From assembly GCA_004369085.1 (NCBI GenBank), contig ML210155.1, forward strand, positions 1-64,000: a stretch of DNA of 64,000 nt, read 5' to 3'. Within the stretch, counting starts at the first letter, position 1. Every line of letters begins with the position of its first letter. The position numbers and the translations under genes were made by a program. Under the pieces are notes generated by a model. That model had not been told where the DNA came from and ran no database searches. It was given only the letters and a program-made list of their open reading frames with translations. The DNA comes from Coprinopsis marcescibilis. Lineage: Eukaryota; Basidiomycota; Agaricomycetes; Agaricales; Psathyrellaceae. Positions 1 to 12,328 of this stretch are shown here, one piece after another.

Positions 1-19
1 TAGACTACTCTTATTTAGA

Positions 20-223
20 TGCTCCCCCCAGTCGAGAACCTCCTACGAACTGAGAAAAGTCCGTCGGTGGCTGTGTCTGGTGATGGTAAGAGATCAAGAG
101 TCCTCCAGTCGATCTTCTGGGCTGTTTCTCGTAAGTATCGATGTTGGGATCACAAACGACTTCGTTTCAGCTACTCGGATCCTTACGTGTGAGAGACTTC
201 AGGCAGCCGAGCTCTCGTACTAG
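20..223 (+). CDS. possible 3' end of a gene running off the left edge
   Basis: A reading frame is open from a possible splice acceptor (tatttag) at 13-19. It starts with residues MLPPVENLLRTEKS and runs to about 130, where a good donor (gtaagtatcg, 131) is followed by an acceptor (gtttcag) at 170. Splicing this 40-nt intron gives a stop at 221-223. Reading through it gives a stop near 189-191. The intron would be shorter than those elsewhere in the window. No family is recognised and the upstream part lies outside the window, so this is a weak candidate. Confidence 0.25.
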   Translation, partial: CSPQSRTSYELRKVRRWLCLVMVRDQESSSRSSGLFLVSIDVGITNDFVSATRILTCERLQAAELSY

Positions 224-699
224 GCGCTTGCATGACATTGGACGTGCCTCTATTGTCGTCTTTTCATGTGCCAGCCCTTTCTTCTCTCTCAATTTTACTT
301 TGTGATACTATGTGGGAGGAGGCAGAATTCCTATTCTAGTTTATAACGCACATTCGCAGCGAATCATCAGAGATCCGGCAAGGATGGCAATAGGAGTTGA
401 CTTGGCCGTACATAGGATCAAACCCAATGTGCGGCTCTTTTCAACCTGCCGAAGTTCCATAGGATACACGGCCCCCGTTCTCATAGGTCTTTGCCACGCA
501 AACCCGGAACACCGTACCACACGGTGGAGCTGTTATTCTGCCGCGAGAAGCCATCCGCCGGCTCCGAAAGGATGAGAAGCCTGAGTGACGAGTCAGTTGT
601 CCGTTCCGAGCGTCCAATTTATAAACCTGAGTATCCATCTGGGAGCTATCTCATATTCCCTTGTCTTCATCCCACTTGTGCACAATCCGGCCACTGAAC
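224..699. other. intergenic, promoter side of the first P450
   Basis: Short frames occur on both strands but none has coding character or good splice sites. It probably holds the promoter and 5' UTR of the P450 that starts at 700. No repeat was seen. Confidence 0.5.
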
Positions 700-2856
700 A
701 TGGCATCGCTCACTGCCTTCCTGCTACTGGCAGTCTCCACTGTCTTGGTTTGGCATTGGAGGCGAATCATGTCCCGGCGTGGCAAGCCTCCGTTACCGCC
801 TCAACCTCCTGGACGGCCGGTTGTTGGAAACCTGCTGGATATGCCACCTGTGCGTCCCTGGGAGTGGTTCGTGAAATGTAGTCAAGAGCTTGGTATGACA
901 GTTCAAGTAGGGGTCACTGCTAGTTCTCCCCTGCTGACAGTATCCCTAGGCTCTGACGTGCTGTATATAAATCTGGCCGGCGCTGGATTAATTATTCTTA
1001 ATTCTTACGAGGCGGCAATCGATCTACTGGATAAGAGGTCTGGCATCTACTCTGATAGGTCTGTCTTTTTCCTTGTACCAATGGCGCTCTCCGCTCACTT
1101 TCCTGAAAAGGTCACAATCCGTCCTCGTTGATGACTTGTACGTACACTTATTTTCTGGCTGCGATATATCTTCTGATGAGTGAACGCCCATATCTTCCTA
1201 CAGAGCAGGCTTTGGGTATCTGCTCTCACGCAGGGAGTACGGTGACGCCTGGAGAGAACGCAGGCGCATGTTCCACGAACACTTGCGAGTTTCCAAATCT
1301 AACATCTACGAGGGAAAGATCTTGGAGCAGGTTAGGCGGACGGTGCTCCAGATAGTACGACGATCTCCAGACGATGTCCAAGATATCTTCCGACACATGA
1401 CCGGCGGCATTGCGGTTTCTTTGGCCTACGGGTTGCCAATCCAGGTGAAAGATGACCCAAGTGTGACTTTTTCTGAAGGGGTGAACACAGCGGTCAACGT
1501 AATCAAACCTGCTGAGGTTTTCATTGTCAACCATTTTCCATTTCTGAAGTATGTTCCCGCATGGTTTCCGGGTGCGGGGTTCAAGCGTCGGGCGCTCAAA
1601 TTGGGCTCTTTCTCGTTTCAGTTCCGAGAAAAACTGTTTGCGGAAGCCCAAGATTATCTGGTACCGTGTCATCCTATCTTCTCTTGATAATCGACTAGTT
1701 AACCTGACCTATGACTTATCTTATCGTGAATAGCGTACAGAGCATGCGGCTGAGTCGCTTACTTCTCGCGCCTTAGACGGAATGCGCGCTTCAGGAACGT
1801 TTAACCTCGACGCGATCAAAGATACCGCGGCTGTCATCTTTGCTGGTGAGTCGCCACATCCCGGCTCTATCTTTTCTCGTGGGCTAGAAAATGCTCACCT
1901 TGAACACGCCAACGTACTAGCTGGCTCGGAGACTACGTACACTACCCTTACTCTATGGATACGCGCCATGCTCGTTCATCCGGACATCCAGGGTCAGTTA
2001 CATCAGGAGCTCGACTCAGTCCTCGGTGATCGTCTCCCCGAGTTTTCTGATTTGAAGAATCTGCCCCTCCTTGAAGCTTCTGTAATGGAGTCCATAAGGT
2101 ATGCAGTACACACCTTATTAGCTCACTGCTACGTACGTGTATCAACTAATAAACTACGCTGCCTCAGATTATACACTACTCTTCCTTCAGGTATGTTGGC
2201 TCGTATGGTAGCATCTTTCCTATTCCCGATCACCTTACACTTTGATGTAGGAGTACCTCATGCCTCGACTAAGGACGACGTGTATCGGGGATACTTTATC
2301 CCAAAGGGAATCGCGATAATTCCGAATGCATGGTAAGCACGCACTGATTCCAGAGTCGATCCGCAACAATCTGACGCGTCCTCCATCTTATAGGGCCATG
2401 CTTCACAACGAGAAAGACTACCCAGAGCCATTGACATACAAGCCAAGTCGGTTCATTAAAGATGGTGCCATTGATGAAGACGTCCTGGACCCGCGCAAGA
2501 TGGCTTTCGGATTTGGCAGAAGGTAGGCAAACCTAAATGCAAGGTCTTAGCTCCCTTTTCATTCGCATTGCACAGGATTTGCGCAGGTGCACATATAGCA
2601 AATGCGGCTCTTTTGATGTCAGCTGCAACTGTTATGCTGTTGTTCGATATCCAGAAATCGAATGAGGATGATGAGATTAGCATGGATGCCGAACCTGGAA
2701 ATTTCTTGTGAGTTTAATGGCTAGAGAGTTGATTTTGGCTCAGTTTCTGACGGGTACGCTTTTTTTAGCCGCCCAATACCTTACAAATGTGCCTTCAAGG
2801 TGCGAAACAAAGTAGCGGAATCGATTATCGAGAATCTAGAGAACTCGTTGTTTTGA
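700..2856 (+). CDS. cytochrome P450 monooxygenase, intact, 11 exons
   Basis: A haem-thiolate monooxygenase of the fungal microsomal type, probably ER-anchored by the N-terminal hydrophobic segment (MASLTAFLLLAVSTVLVW). Exons can be joined in frame: 700-892, 941-1058, 1111-1137, 1204-1660, 1734-1845, 1921-2098, 2168-2190, 2251-2332, 2394-2522, 2576-2707, 2769-2856. These total 1,539 nt, giving 512 residues, the normal P450 length. The proline hinge (PPLPPQPPGRPVVGN) follows the anchor. The I-helix has AGSETT, the K-helix ExxR is ESIR, and the haem loop is FGFGRRICAG with the cysteine ligand. Two exons are only 27 and 23 nt long. The overall pattern matches basidiomycete P450s annotated as O-methylsterigmatocystin oxidoreductase-like. 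The substrate cannot be inferred. It is only distantly like the two P450s at 17.5-22.6 kb. Confidence 0.92.
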
Positions 2857-3206
2857 CTTCCCTTTTGACTTTCCGGAATGATAAACGGCGACCTTTGCGT
2901 AATATAACCTTAGTGCTAGGTCTTACAGTAAAATTTCCTCACCATGTACTTCTCCGATTTCACCGCCACCAATAATTGCTTTGATGAAGGCTGATTTACA
3001 ACAATTTCTGGGAAAAAATGATTTATTCTAAATTATCTGGTCTGTAGCTTAATAAGGTAGCAGCATACAAGGGCATAGGAGCATAATAAGAGCGAAAGAG
3101 AAGAGCATAGATTTGAAGAGCATATTTAAAAAAAACGTAAAATGGGACAGCAGATATGTCGTGTATTAAGAGTGTATATAGCGTATGAATAGCTTGCTTG
3201 ACCCTC
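2857..3206. other. convergent 3' intergenic region
   Basis: It lies between the P450 stop and the stop of the opposing 268-aa gene. It is AT-rich with A-tracts (near 3125) and is probably the two 3' UTRs. No gene was seen. Confidence 0.5.
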
Positions 3207-4013
3207 TTAAAAGAACACTGGATCTGTTGGCCGATTTGTGAGGGCGTTGCTGGGTTGGGCCAACCACTGCGACGGGTACTGTAGCGCTCCTTCCGTCCCA
3301 ATGACCGGAGTCCTTCCCCGACTCGAGGTCTCCGTATCGTGTCTAGATAGCGAGCTGCCTGCCTCAAAGTCGAATGCAAAAGCCTGCTCATTCCGGAACT
3401 GTTCATCGTCAACGATATCGGTATCCCCACATTCAGACTCCAGCCCCGCCTCCAAACGATTTAATCTCTCCGCGAAACATCTTCGAGCGTCCTCCGCATG
3501 ATCTCTCTGACGTGAGAGTCTTTGGATTTCCCTATCAAAAATGGACTGTTGATGCGCCTGCGCATCCGCCCCTCGCCTGGTCGCGGCCTCGGGGGAAAAG
3601 TCATCCGGCACGATGATGTAGCGATGCATCCCACCCTCGACCGTCCATGGAACTTGGTAGTCGTCAGCGGAAGGTGAGGCTGTCCTCGTTTGATCCAAGC
3701 GACGGGGCGTGATGGGGAGAAGGTTGCCAGCCGAAGATCCGGACGAGATGGAAGAGAGGCTCCCATCGAAGAGGTAGCTGAATTTGTCGTCCTCGCCTAA
3801 CGTCACGATCCTGCCCTCGTTTGCAAGGGCGAGGAGTGCGTCGCCTCGAAGAGCGTCCACAGCGATGGGGTACTGCCATCTGGTATGGATTCCACGTCCA
3901 GTGGCGGAGGGCGATACAATGACCGTTCCACGGTCATCAGTAGTAGCCTGTGCCTCTCGAAGTCTTCTTGCAGTGGCGCGGGTTTGCATATTGGGAGTTG
4001 AGAAAGAGAGCAT
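3207..4013 (-). CDS. hypothetical 268-aa protein with C-terminal helical segment
   Basis: A single uninterrupted frame, unusual in this intron-rich window, from MLSFSTPNMQTRATARRL to a TAA beside the P450 3' end. I recognise no family. The N-terminal two thirds contains a Ser/Gly-rich stretch (SLSSISSGSSAGN) and a conserved-looking PWTVEGGMHRYIIVPDDF segment. Around residues 160-195 lies a charged helix with coiled-coil character (FDREIQRLSRQRDHAED). The C-terminus is polar and probably disordered. No signal peptide or membrane segment is visible. Another ATG with equal support is not obvious. That this is a real gene rests on its length and amino-acid composition. Confidence 0.6.
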   Translation of the reverse strand: MLSFSTPNMQTRATARRLREAQATTDDRGTVIVSPSATGRGIHTRWQYPIAVDALRGDALLALANEGRIVTLGEDDKFSYLFDGSLSSISSGSSAGNLLPITPRRLDQTRTASPSADDYQVPWTVEGGMHRYIIVPDDFSPEAATRRGADAQAHQQSIFDREIQRLSRQRDHAEDARRCFAERLNRLEAGLESECGDTDIVDDEQFRNEQAFAFDFEAGSSLSRHDTETSSRGRTPVIGTEGALQYPSQWLAQPSNALTNRPTDPVFF

Positions 4014-4816
4014 TACTATTAGGCCTATAAGGTGGTTGAAAGCAAGTTGGAGTGCCTGAACGTCGAGTCCAGTGGCAAGGTCACTGCCAAGTTCTAGAGG
4101 GGATGGTACGGGTGTTGCGATTGTGCCTCTGGGTTTATCGCGCGCCTTTTAAGCCTGAGCCGGACTCTCTGTGGCTAATGACTTTGACCCTCCGCTTGTG
4201 CCAACACGGATTTGTGGAAACAGCTGTTGGCATTGTCAAAAGGGCGTCGTGCGCTCAAAGCCCTGGTTGCTGAGAGCGCCCTTTGTTCAAATTTGTGATG
4301 GCAGTGGAAATGCTGCCATCACGCTTTTTGAGCGGAGGTTAAGGCTGAGCCCTACAGGTTATACATTGATTCGGGGAAAGAAACCCCGCTTATGACTTGA
4401 CTGACCGGCCGAACGAGTCTGGAAACGAACGTAGCAGCGTACGCTTTTCTACTTCCATACTTGCGTGGACTATGACAATGAAAGACAGAGAGCTGACAGT
4501 AGCGCAGATTCTCTGCTCCCGCAAGCGGGAAAAGGGCTAATACTATATTAAAAACGAGCGTGTGATAAACAGTTCTGAGGTGTAAGAGATATTGGTTAAA
4601 ATGCGGTTTGGGTAGTACCAAATGATTAAATAGCGTTTTGAGATGATGGTGGAGCATACGTGCGACAAGAGATGGAGCCGCATCTCCGTTCGTAAACTTT
4701 CTATGAGCAAGCGGGAAAGCAAGTGGACAACAAAAAACCCAAAAATGAACATGACTGAATGATGAGTGGAAGAGATAAGTGTCCATTGTTCAGAGACGCG
4801 ATGGCGGCCGCGTGCT
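4014..4816. other. intergenic, 5' of the 268-aa gene and 3' of the bestrophin-like gene
   Basis: No convincing coding region or repeat. Both flanking genes lie on the minus strand, so this should hold the promoter of the 268-aa gene and the 3' UTR of the channel gene. Confidence 0.5.
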
Positions 4817-7077
4817 TTAGTAGGATTTTCGGGTGACGATGTCGACTTGTTTCCAACTTCGAACCATAGTGCGGCGAATGCTGTCCATGCCGGGTCGGGC
4901 GCCGTTGTCGGGGGAGACGTAATTATCACCGAGGGCGACGAGCTCCTGAGCGTTGCGCTTGTCCGCAGGAGCAAACGGCTGGTTGCTGTACCACGATATC
5001 AGCTGCTGCTAGTGCATGATATGTTATAAAGATACGTACTGAGCAACGAAGATAAAGTCCACAGGGTCGGGGTTGGTGTGCGCAGTAATTTCGTGGAGCT
5101 GACGTTGGATGTCGAGGCAGAAGTGGTCGAGATCTAAACAAGCGCATGGTGAGATGCCATTCCTTCGTTGGCCATCAGCGGGCACTACTCACCGAGATCG
5201 TTCAAGTCATACTGGAAAGGGTTCTCACTGAAAAAATGTCACTGTCAGCCCTATCTGCACGAAACCAAGTTTTCTTGACTTACATTTCCTGACCAATTTC
5301 CAAGAAACCGAGAAGCAAGAACGAGGCGAAGGCAGTTCCGGGAATGGTGATGTACTTGAAACTTTCAACAATTTGGAACTAGGAGTCATCAGCTTCGAAT
5401 TACCAATACGATAGAGACTCGATAACTTACTGGCAAGAAGAGGAGATAGAGCCATAGTGACATGCGCAAGTGGGCCTGGTAAGCGAATGGCAGTGGGGTG
5501 TTGGAAATACGCTCCAAGTTGGACAGAGTATCCTGAAGAACACCAAGGTTGGCAGTAACGGCAGTCGCAAGGGCAGGTTGGAGCAAACCAGCTCTCATCA
5601 ACCCTAATGCGTAGTTAAGCGGAGGTTTGGGAAGCAACAGTGCGAGACCACTCACATGCAGTATAGTTGGAGAGGAACAGGGTGATTTCCAAAGGCACAT
5701 TGCTCTCAACCAAGGGAAGGCGCTGTTTGCGGCGGTATCCTCCAGGATTAGCGCGTCGCAGAATACGACGGATGACGAATCGGAAGAAGCGCAACAAAGG
5801 GATGAGGTCATAGATGTCACTCTTGGGGGGATTCCTGGCGGGCCTCAGCGGGACATCGCTCTCGACATCTGGCAAAGCGGCCTCGGGGTCGAAGAAGTCC
5901 TTGCGGACCTTCTTTCCAGCAGAACGAGACGAGGAACGGCTGGCGCCATTATTATCCTTCTCGACGTAGGTCTCATCACGTTCATGTCGTCCGCTCCTTT
6001 CAGCACCGACTTCTTCGGCGTCGACATCCCTGGAGTGCCACATTGGGAGTTGGTCATCGCGGTTGGGAATACCGTTGGCGTAGCGGGGCAAAAAGCTAAT
6101 GAGGGGATAGAGATCTTCGTAGTACACGCCTTGTTCACCGCGAAGGAAGTGCTAAAACAAGAACCGAGTTGAGTCTCCACTATTGTGGCCATAGAGCGGA
6201 ATGTTAATGGTACACACCTTGACGGCCACTGGGAAAGCTTGCAGCTAAAAATAAACAGAACGTAGGTTATTAGCCGGCGAAATAACAACGCCGGAGAAGA
6301 TGAGAACCCACCAAATTGATGATAGACTTCTTCTCAATAGTGCTGGCGAGAATAGTTTGTGCCCGTTGGGCACCCTTGTCCTCGCGGGCGGATGGAACGT
6401 GGATCCAGAGCTATCGATTGCGGTTTGAGTAGGCCGAGGTATGAGAGAGGGCAGGAACTTACGATTTGACCTAGATTCCTCGTGGTAGTGCTGATGTTGG
6501 TCCACATCTTTCGTCCATCCTGGTACCTATGAGAGAAAGCGTTGAGTACATAGTCGCTGAAAATGTATGTGGGCGCCCACCTTTCGTATGCAGATGACGT
6601 TCTGAACGAGATGACCAAACCGAGGACAGTACCAAGAACTGTCAAAAGACCGCTGGGGATTGCAAGTTTGGTAGTCGTCAATTGTGTGACAAGCGTCACC
6701 ACTGGGCAGATTCAGTAAGCCAAGGTGATGAATATGAGCTGGGCACGTCTTACTTGTGGCGACAGCAGAAAAGAAGAGGACTTCAGGGTAAATGTCATTG
6801 ATAACTGTTGCCTGAAAGCGCTTGGCGGTCCATCGGCCATGGAAGAGCGGGTTGTTTGCGACCATCTCGTCGACGCTGCGTAGCTCGACCTCGAGTCTGG
6901 CTAGCGAGAGGTATAAAAGAAGGGGGGAGGAAGAGGATGAAAAGAAGGATGGCACGCGCTTGCTGGCAGGCGGTCCTTTTGAGGCGTTCGGGGCCACTTA
7001 CCAACTTCCAGATGGTGAATAAATAGCTCTCGGTGCAAACTCCGACAGAGCGTCGTTCTGGGAACGTGACCCGTCAT
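4817..7077 (-). CDS. bestrophin-like (RFP-TM/UPF0187) anion channel
   Basis: A multi-exon membrane protein of the bestrophin family (PF01062). The family supplies anion or chloride channels, and fungal members have no settled substrate. Hallmarks are visible in order: NNPLFHGRWT and ATVINDIYPEVLFF near the start, the highly conserved GLVISFRTSSAYERYQDGRK joined across one intron, then MWTNI and WIHVPSAREDKG. Later come GVYYEDLYPLISFLPRYANG, a charged linker of about 80 residues, and the C-terminal FLLLGFLEIGQEM, ENPFQYDLNDL and LDHFCLDI blocks. The final exon ends RSWKQVDIVTRKSY. Introns are about 50-80 bp. The start is the least certain part. I use ATG 7077, which joins in frame through a GTAAGT..CTCGCTAG intron. 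MVANNPLF at 6865 is the alternative. Confidence 0.85.
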
Positions 7078-8715
7078 CCGAGCACATATGTGGAAGACCT
7101 TTCCAGATCAATCATTGTTATGATATCTCCGTGAGGATGGAGCAGCAGGGAGCAGCTCAAACTTGCCGCATGTTTCGCTCCAACGCCCAAAATACTATCC
7201 TTTGGCTCAGCAGGTTTTGGGTGCTTTTGCTGGCGAACCCAACATCTAGAACTTGCTCTGCGAGCGGAATAAATACAATTAGGAGGGACGGGAAAGCGGT
7301 AAATGTACAAGGACTCGGAGTCTTTGGGGCGAAATCACCGCTCGTGACGGTGTGGGCGTATTGGGCGTCGATGTATTTTGGCACATGCACAAATTCATCA
7401 CAAAGAGTGCCCACTTACTTGTCTCTGTTGATAACTCGTAGTAGAGCGCTTGATTGTCATTAATCCGAATAACCAGAGACAATCCAGGGCCCTGGATCTA
7501 ACCCTCGTAAGGACACACCTCGAGGCGAGATGGTCTAAGATTAGCATATCGATTGGCTCTTCAGCGCCGCCTGGCATCTGGATTGGTCAGGGAAATGACC
7601 GATTGTTCCTACCCTGCCTCAATGCCTCATGTCAGGGTATGGTCACCTGAGTTCGCCAACCCAACAATACCCAATAAAACACCCGGCAAAAGCGTCCAAC
7701 TCACTGCAGTTAAATTAAACCTATCCCAGAAGCATCCGTGGACCATGGTGGCTTTGCAGCGAACGAACGACCAAGTCGACTGTCTAGATAACTCGATAAC
7801 ACGCTACGCAGATCATCAGTAGAGAACATATCATTGAGGGCTGTGAGGGGCTATGTTACTTCTTCTTTGACAATCGGGCGGTATCTTGAGGGGTCCATGC
7901 ATGATTGTCCAGCATGAAACGTTTCACATAAAAAGCAAATGAAGTCCAGTGAAGTCATCGCCCCCGCCCAGTGGGCGATTCGGCGATCAGATTGATCAAA
8001 AGCCGCCGGGTTCCCGTTTCGCTCGTGTTCGGCTTAACTAGCCTGACTCCTCGAGATTTACTGGCTGCAAATCCCCCTTTCTCCCAAGCGAAGTAGGGTG
8101 TACTTGCGTACACATTAATAACTACGGCGGTTGAGACTCCGGGACGGGCGCTGACAGATGCGAGAAAGGGCAGAAAATATGACGGCGCCCGCCGTTTCCC
8201 GCCGCCCGGTCCAAAAGCAATTAATCGGCTTTCCATCTGTCCTTTTGCCCACCATACGGCAGTTTGCTTGCAAGCTCGCGACTAGTGTTTGAGGGAACCT
8301 CGTGTTCGTATATCATGAATTGCCACGTACTAGTACACGTAAAACGGGTTTACAAGTATGTGGGCGGGTGTTACGTCTCCAACGAAGTATAGTTCCCAAT
8401 CGTAAGTAGGTATCAGTATGTACAAAATGCTGCTAATGAGGGGTATCCGAAAAAATTGTAAGTAATGCTCGTTCTGTTTAAATGCAGGTCGGTCTTGTGA
8501 TAAGCCTAAGGGCGTTGGCGTTGGTGGTGGGGTATTTACGATGCCTCAAGCACCGCATCTCCACCACAGATGCAAGTGCAATGGACGGATGGATGGTTGC
8601 CGTCGTATAAGTGTGATGTAAAAGTATGATCTGCGAATGATGGAATAATGATAATCGTTGGTCGTCGTCAAGATCGTGGCCAGGAGGAAGTGAAGGGGCT
8701 GGGCAGGCGGGTTGG
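7078..8715. other. 1.6-kb intergenic region
   Basis: It separates the bestrophin-like gene (5' side) from the OPT transporter (3' side). A 93-codon ATG frame on the minus strand (7955-8236) has no recognisable features. No terminal repeats, tRNA or splice-linked exons were found. Confidence 0.45.
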
Positions 8716-11492
8716 TTACCAAGTCGCAGGCCCAATGATCTCGCCTTCCGCGAGCATTCTTAATGGAAGTCCGTTTCCATCGGCGTTGTTCCACCATACG
8801 CTGCAGAAAAGACAGAGCGTCAGAAAAATCGTGAAATGCCAAAGTTAGCAAAATCAACTCACGTATTGCCCCACCATTCAAACTCGATCCCGCCCTTGGG
8901 CAGTGAGAGCGTGAAGAAGATGGCGATCATGGCAAGCGCAACACCGGAATCGAGTGCAGCAGAAAGCACGTAATTGTACCTCATCCACCACCTGAAGTGG
9001 AATCGACGGATAACATAGTTGAAGATGAATCCAACAGTGGCCCATGAGATGTAGTTGATGCCCGAGGCGGGTGGCATGGCGCTCAAGCCGGCAAAGAAGA
9101 TGGGGATGTTGATGTATCTCCAGAATGAGAGCGGGTAGCGGCGCGCGAGGAAGTAGAAGGGGATGGGGAGCACAGTTCCGATCAGGAAGAAGTACAACAA
9201 GCCAGAGTACATCGAGCCAGGGCTGAAAAGTTTGGCCGGTCCAACACCTCCCCAAATGACTGAAGCGGTGAAGAATGTGGTCGATCCAGGGCACCTGAAT
9301 CCGTCCTTCTGCATGGGGGTGCAAACGTCGGGAATGTTGTCGAGCATCCAAGTCTGCATACCAGTGACCAGGAAGCAACTGATGATGGCTGCGACCATCT
9401 GGATGGAGAACATGACACGGGGAGGAATCTTCATGTAGTGGCCGAGCTTGAGATCACCGGAGAAACCGACGGCTTGGTTGGCAGCGTTGAAAGCCAAACC
9501 CTTGAAGACCATGTTGGCCATGGGGCGGCCAGGGAGAATGTAGCCAATGATGAGCTCGTGCATGACCTGGGTCGGGACTTGCTGGTTGGTGATGGCCTGG
9601 AGCATGGCGAGAGGAAGAGCGAGGACGAGGCCAAGGCCGCAAGCGAGGAAAAGAGCCCAAATGGGTAGCTGCGTGCCGGGGTTGACTTCGATGGCGATAA
9701 CGAGGAAGATGAACGCCAGGACACCGACGATGATGTACCACCAGCTGGGAACATCGCGGTACGCCTGCATGAGACGGGAGTGGATGTCACGCTCATCCTT
9801 CAAAGTATTGCGGAAGCGGCGGAGGATATCCTTTCGGAACCACACTAAATCCACTATGTCAGGAATGGGAACGCTTCCGGAAGATTCGGGATGCTTACAG
9901 AAAGTATGAATGAAAACGGAGGGGAAAGCAGCGAATGCGATGCCATAGGCCAAAATGAAAGTGGCTGGCAAGAAAACGGGAGAGTAAGCAGCGTATTTGA
10001 CCGGATCGAACATCCCATCGGTAAGGATCTCCTTCGCTTGGTAGGGGAAGCCCTGGTTATCGTAAGAGAAATACGAAGAGATCGGGAAGTAGGCGGTGTT
10101 CCATGCGTTCGTGACTGAGATAGCATGACATGAGCAACCAAATGCCAAAATGAGGCTACATGGAAACACTCACAGTAAATGATGGGGCAAATGATCCAGA
10201 AGAACAGGAGGAAAGCAACTGCCGTATTCATTTCTGACCACCACTACAGAAAAAGAGTGAGCGCGATTCACGAGCGGGGATAGACAATTGCGGCTTACTG
10301 GTGTGACGAGAGGACTGCCGATGAAAGCAATCATGGACCAGTCGAAAGTGAGAATGCTCATGCCCAAGCCGTGGTTGACACCGAACAAGGCGCTCACGAC
10401 GACGTTGTCGGGAACGATCCAGCAGATCCAGCTAAACATGCTGAGACCAGTGAAGATATATCCGGGGACCCAGTACCAGACGAAACTAATTCCGGCAGCG
10501 ATCAAGAAGAACTTTTCGCGTGACATGTGTCCGCGGTCCTGGTTGCCGTAGTTCTTGTGGAGGGTGTTGAAGAGAGTCGAGTTGACGAGGGCGTTCGGCC
10601 AAATCATGCTGGACGGCCAGACAACCCATCGGCGGAGGAGACCACCCAGGGAGAAGCCGAATGTCTGCGAGCCGAGAGCAATGAGGATTTGGAATGAGTA
10701 TGGCACAGTCTGCCCGTAGAAGACGCGCTGGGTGAGGGAAACCTCGGCGATATAGATACCGCTGGAAACCGCGTTGGCCATGACGGTCACGCAAACGTGC
10801 TCCTTGATCGAGAAGGGGCCGGGATTCATTGTCCACTTGTAGCCAAAGAAGTTGAATACGGTTCTGGGAAGGATGCGAGCAAGGAGTTTGCCAAAGGGAA
10901 GGGAGAGGAGCTGGATGACGATTCCAGTGATGTAAACAGATGGGTCTACAGAACAAAATTATGAGACAGGGGCCCGCATTGAGTATTGCAATAGACTTAC
11001 ATCGCATGGCAAAGATTTGGTTAAAGAAAGTGATGACGAAGACGAAGAACAGACCCAGGAACCACATCCTGAATGTGTTCACTGGCATGTATGGATCGTC
11101 GATGCTAGAGACTGCAGCTCGAACTTCGGGATATGGAGATTCGCTTGAATACATGTCAACAACGCGCACAAACCATCAATATAACTGCAGACTCACTCGT
11201 CGAACTCGATAGCAGTCGAATTCCTCGACTCAGCCCTGGAGGAGGCATATGCAAATTGGGACTCGTTGTCGACATCCGAGTTCTCCCAAGCCTTCTTATT
11301 TGAAATCGAGAACGAGGAGATGGACCGGGGTTTGTTGGCCAACAAGTCAAAGTTGGGGTCATTCAAGTGTTCCATGTAGTAGTCCACATCCTCAGGAACG
11401 TCGGGGACCTGACGATCGAAGATTTCGGAATGGTGTTCATCCTGTAGCTGCTCCGTGGTGGTAGCTGTCATGGAACCCCTTGTATCCTCCAT
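8716..11492 (-). CDS. OPT family oligopeptide transporter
   Basis: A proton-coupled plasma-membrane transporter of small peptides, OPT family. The N-terminus (MEDTRGSMTATTTEQ) is acidic and cytosolic, with DVPEDVDYYMEHLNDPNFD. It is followed across an intron by the conserved DDESPYPEVRAAVSSIDDP, PVNTFRMWFLG and the OPT signature NPGPFSIKEH. Many hydrophobic segments follow. Conserved later motifs include WVPGYIF, NHGLGMSILTFDW, ANMVFKGLAFNAANQAVGF, KLGHYMKIPPR and GFIFNYVIRRFHFRWW. The last exon completes WWGNTVWWNNADGNGLPL and ends GEIIGPATW, the usual OPT C-terminus. The start is the first ATG of the open frame, and an internal Met seven codons downstream (MTATTTE) is possible. Intact, with roughly five introns. 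Confidence 0.92.
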
Positions 11493-12328
11493 CGTATCAA
11501 ACGACTGGGTCAATTGATTAACACGAGAGCTTCAGGTGAGGGCACGGAGGGGTGAGGCGGCGGGGAGAGAGGAAGCTGGAGGGGTGGAGAAAAATATCTT
11601 CGACCTGGGCCTATTATGTAGGCTCCTAACATTCAGGGACCTTTTGTAACTCGTGGTTCCATTCCCATTACATTTACCGCCATTTCTCGGTAAGTCGGGG
11701 AGTCGTATCCTGTTAACGCGATAACAATTGAAACAATAAGAGCTGCGGTGCGAATTTTCGGTGTCAGAACCCGCCAAGATTTACTATTCCGGCAGACATG
11801 GCCTATCTTGGAAAGCCTTTTCTAAACCTAAACAGATAAATTCCTGTGTTTGTGGGTAGAAGTTGTATTAAAGTACTCACAATTTGCTATTCCAGACGCT
11901 CAGCGGTTGTGTAAATAGGTACAGAACAAGACGAACAGCCTCGAATTCGCCCAGATACAGCCCTGCCGACCAAGAAGCGCGCCGTTCACACGGTCTCTGA
12001 TTGGCCCCTCCCTTATTATCTTCTTTCCTTATTGTCTTCCCGCCACCTCCCCTGTTCTGTCTAGAAGGATCGTCTGTAGCGTGGCCATCTGTTGATCAAA
12101 CTTAACTTTTTGTCTTGAGCAGTCACCATGTCAAATGTAAGAAGAGAGAAATTGATTCGGCCGTCGAACGGTACATAGTAATCTCCCCGACCCAACCATT
12201 CCTCCGTTTATCATCAATCATACGCTACATACAATAACTGTTCGAAGATCTTCTCATCCTATTATTATATTGACTCATAAGCTCACCGGCGCCCTCTTCA
12301 CAATTGGCTCATTTCAGTGTCGGGGGGA
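11493..12328. other. intergenic, OPT promoter and fimbrin 3' side
   Basis: It contains pyrimidine-rich runs (about 12000-12065). There is also an isolated caccATGTCAAAT|GTAAGA start-plus-donor pattern at 12128 on the plus strand, for which no convincing downstream exon was found. No repeat was seen. Confidence 0.45.

Noticed and set aside
7955..8236. 93-codon ATG frame on the minus strand
   Set aside because: No domain, no splice context, composition like surrounding intergenic DNA.
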